From: Hydractinia symbiolongicarpus
Taxonomy: Eukaryota > Cnidaria > Hydrozoa > Anthoathecata > Hydractiniidae
Length of the DNA: 64,000 bases
Reading direction: 5' to 3'
Assembly (NCBI RefSeq): GCF_029227915.1
Contig: NC_079887.1
Span: forward strand, 2,418,001-2,482,000
In this document: in pieces, positions 61,821 through 64,000 of the stretch
How positions within the stretch are numbered: position 1 is the first letter of the stretch
Layout of the letters: every line of letters begins with the position of its first letter
Notes under the pieces: model-generated
Databases searched by the model: none
Told to the model about the DNA's origin: nothing
The model's input: only the letters and a program-made list of their open reading frames with translations
Program-made: the position numbers and the translations under genes

Positions 61821-64000
61821 GGGCAAAGCCCGGGATTTACGGGAAATCGCGGGTTTTCGTTTGCCGACGATTAAACTTCTTTTATTCAGCGTCTCATCAA
61901 ATATGAAAACATTTTTGAAAACTACAAGTCTCATGCGTTTTAGTGGTGAAAAGATAATTTAAAAAATCGGTTTGGAAATGAGTTTACTCACAGGGTACTT
62001 TCTTTGTATACATTTGACTATACGGGACAAGCCCGGGATTTACGGGAAATCGCGGGTTTTCGTTTTCCGTCGATTAAACCTTTTTCATTAAGCGTCTCAT
62101 CAAAAATGAAAACATTTTTGGAAACTACAAGTCTCATGCGTTTTAGTGGTGAGAAAATAATTCAAAAAATCGTTCAGGAAATGAGTTTACTCCCTGATTA
62201 CTTTCTTTGTATACATTCGACTATACGGGCCAAGCCCCGGATTTACGGGAAAACGCGGGATTTCGTTTGCCGGCATTTAAACCTCTTTCATTAAGCGTCT
62301 CATCAAAAATGAAAACATTTTTGAAAACTACAAGTCTCATGCGTTTTTTTGGTGAAAATATAATTTAAAAAATCGTTCGGGAAATGAGTTTACTCTTTGG
62401 GTACTTTCTTTGTATACTTTTGACTATACGGGCCAAGTCCGGGATTTACGGGAAATCGTGGATCTTCGTTTGCCGGCGATTAAACCTCTTTCATTCAGCG
62501 TCCCATCAAATATGAAAATATTTTTGAAAACTACAAGTCTCATGCGTTTAGTGTTAAAAAAATAATATAAAAAATCGTTCGGGAAATGAGTGTACTCCCT
62601 GGGTACTTTCTTTGTATACTTTTGACTATACGGGCAAAGCCCGGGATTTACGGGAAATTGCGGGTTTTCGTTTGCCGGCGATTAAACTTCTTTTATTCAG
62701 CGTCTCATCAAAAATGAAAACATTTTTGAAAACTACAAGTCTCATGCGTTTTAGTGGTAAAAAGATAATTTAAAAAATCGTTTTGGAAATGAGTTTACTC
62801 ACAGGGTACTTTCTTTGTATACATTCGACTATACGGGCCAAGCCCGGCATTTACGGGAAATCGCAGGTTTTCGTTTGCTGGCGATTAAACCACTTTCATT
62901 AAGCGTCTCATCAAAAATGAAAACATTTTTGAAAACTACAAGTCTCATGCGTTTTAGTGGTGAAAAAAAAAATTAAAAAATCGTTCGGGAAATGAGTTTA
63001 CTCACAGGGTACTTTTTTTGTATACGTTCGACTATACGGGCCAAGCCCGGGATTAACGGGAAATGGCGGGTTTTTGTTTGCCGGCGATTAAACTTCTTTT
63101 ATTCAGCGTCTCATCAAAAATGAAAATATTTTTGAAAACTACAAGTCTCATGCGTTTAGTGGTAAAAAAATAATATAAAAAATCGTTCGGGAAATGAGTG
63201 TACTCCCTGGGTACTTTCTTTGTATACTTTTGACTATACGGGCAAAGCCCGGGATTTACGGGAAATCGCGGGTTTTCGTTTGCCGGCGATTAAACTTCTT
63301 TTATTCAGCGTCTCATCAAAAATGAAAACATTTTTGAAAACTACAAGTCTCATGCGTTTTAGTGGTGAAAAGATAATTTAAAAAATCGTTTTGGAAATGA
63401 GTTTACTCACAGGGTACTTTCTTTGTATACATTCGACTATACGGGCCAAGCCCGGGATTTACGGGAAATCGCGGGTTTTCGTTTGCTGGCGATTAAACCA
63501 CTTTCATTAAGCGTCTCATCAAAAATGAAAACATTTTTGAAAACTACAAGTCTCATGCGTTTTAGTGGTGAAAAAATAATTTAAAAAATCGTTCGGAAAA
63601 TGAGTTTACTCCCTGGGTACTTTCTTTGTATACTTTTGACTATACGGGCCAAGTCCGGGATTTACGGGAAATCGCAGATCTTCGTTTGCCGGCGATTAAA
63701 CCTCTTTCATTCAGCGTCCCATCAAATATGAAATTATTCTTGAAAACTAAAAGTCTCATGCGTTTAGTGGTAAAAAAATAATATAAAAAATCGTTCGGGA
63801 AATGAGTGTATTCCCTGGGTACTTTCTTTGTATACTTTTGACTATACGGGCAAAGCCCGGGATTTACGGGAAACCGCGGGTTTTCGTTTGCCGGCGATTA
63901 AACTTCTTTTATTCAGCGTCTCATCAAAAATGAAAACATTTTTAAAAACTACAAGTCTCATGCGTTTTAGTGGTGAAAAGATAATTTAAAAAATCGTTTT
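61821..64000 (-). repeat. 3-mer (608 bp) higher-order repeat in the inverted arm
   Basis: GGGCAAAGCCCGGG marks the start of a unit at 61,821, 62,632, 63,240 and 63,848. Spacings are 811, 608 and 608 bp: one four-monomer unit, then two three-monomer units and the start of another. In minus-strand order a G-like monomer (GAAAGTGG, CGCCAGC) is followed by an A monomer with ATTATCTTTTCACC and then a TATATTATTTTTTTACCACTAAACGC monomer. The forward arm shows the same order at 53.1-53.6, 55.6-56.0 and 57.6-58.1 kb. The repeat continues past the window. Confidence 0.87.

Larger units (their letters stand above)
58547..64000 (-). repeat. Satellite DNA array, inverted arm
   Basis: From 58,547 to the window end the same monomer is present as its reverse complement, about 27 copies. 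The landmarks appear in reverse order: GGGTACTTTCTTTGTATAC, then ACTATACGGGCC, CGGGATTTACGGG, TTCGTTTGCCGGCG, the TTATTCAGCGTCTCATC box, the dyad, GTCTCATGCGTTTTAGTGGTG and the A-tract. The subfamily mix is not a mirror image of the monomers just left of the junction. The first ~2 kb carry variants typical of 0-8 kb, and 61.5-64 kb carries a three-monomer unit like that at 53-58 kb. The arm runs off the window, so its length is unknown. Confidence 0.97.

Noticed and set aside
1-64000. CRISPR array
   Set aside because: The repeats are ~203 bp and directly adjacent, with no short repeat alternating with unique spacers and no cas genes.
1-64000. Telomeric repeats or a telomere-adjacent array
   Set aside because: No runs of TTAGGG, TTTAGGG, TTAGG or their complements are present.
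1-64000. Pol III gene (tRNA or SINE-like) hidden in the monomer
   Set aside because: T-runs that could end Pol III transcription occur, but I find no A-box/B-box pair and no tRNA-like cloverleaf.

Overview
The whole 64 kb window is one satellite DNA array. I see no unique sequence, gene, RNA gene, transposon or CRISPR locus in it. The unit is a monomer of about 203 bp (usually 201-204, with a minority class near 191), so the window holds roughly 315 monomers. A long, uninterrupted array of nucleosome-scale monomers built into higher-order repeats is typical of eukaryotic (peri)centromeric or other heterochromatin. I cannot name the species. The monomer is about 38% G+C by hand count on one consensus, and it keeps about 12 CpG sites, more than chance predicts. 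That suggests either a genome with little CpG methylation decay or a recently homogenised array.

Each monomer has the same plan on its forward strand. A conserved GTATAC site and a purine stretch come first. Next is GTAAACTCA with a C/G-rich patch, then a T-tract of variable length, then CACCACTAAAACGCATGAGAC. A hyphenated palindrome follows (arms TCAAAAATG and CATTTTTGA around TTTT), then a variable box with GAATAAAAGAAG, TTATTAAAAGAGG, TTAATGAAAGAAG or similar, then CGCCGGCAAACGAAA. The monomer ends in a C-rich segment with CCC tracts about one helical turn apart. Base variants define at least seven subfamilies, here called A-G.

Layout: positions 1 to about 58,546 run in one direction. At 58,546/58,547 the array flips, and from there to 64,000 every monomer is reverse-complemented. 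The forward arm is a patchwork of higher-order duplications whose lengths are near-integer multiples of the monomer: 2-mer (406 bp), 3-mer (610), 4-mer (811), 5-mer (1,003-1,014), 8-mer (1,621-1,622), 9-mer (1,823), 10-mer (2,027), 15-mer (3,041), and blocks of about 4 kb spaced 4.7-5.9 kb apart. Some are nested, which allows the order of events to be read. Subfamilies are zoned: short F monomers occur only before about 20.7 kb, E monomers only before about 28.2 kb, and D monomers are rare before 29 kb and frequent after 37 kb. In the inverted arm, the first 2 kb carry variants otherwise seen at the far left of the window, while 61.5-64 kb repeats a three-monomer unit also found at 53-58 kb.

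Many 60-120 codon open frames exist on both strands, but they are by-products of the repeat. The unit is not a multiple of three and the frame depends on T-tract length, so I annotate no protein-coding gene. The most interesting content is the inversion junction, the dyad and G/C-tract structures in every monomer, and the nested duplication history.
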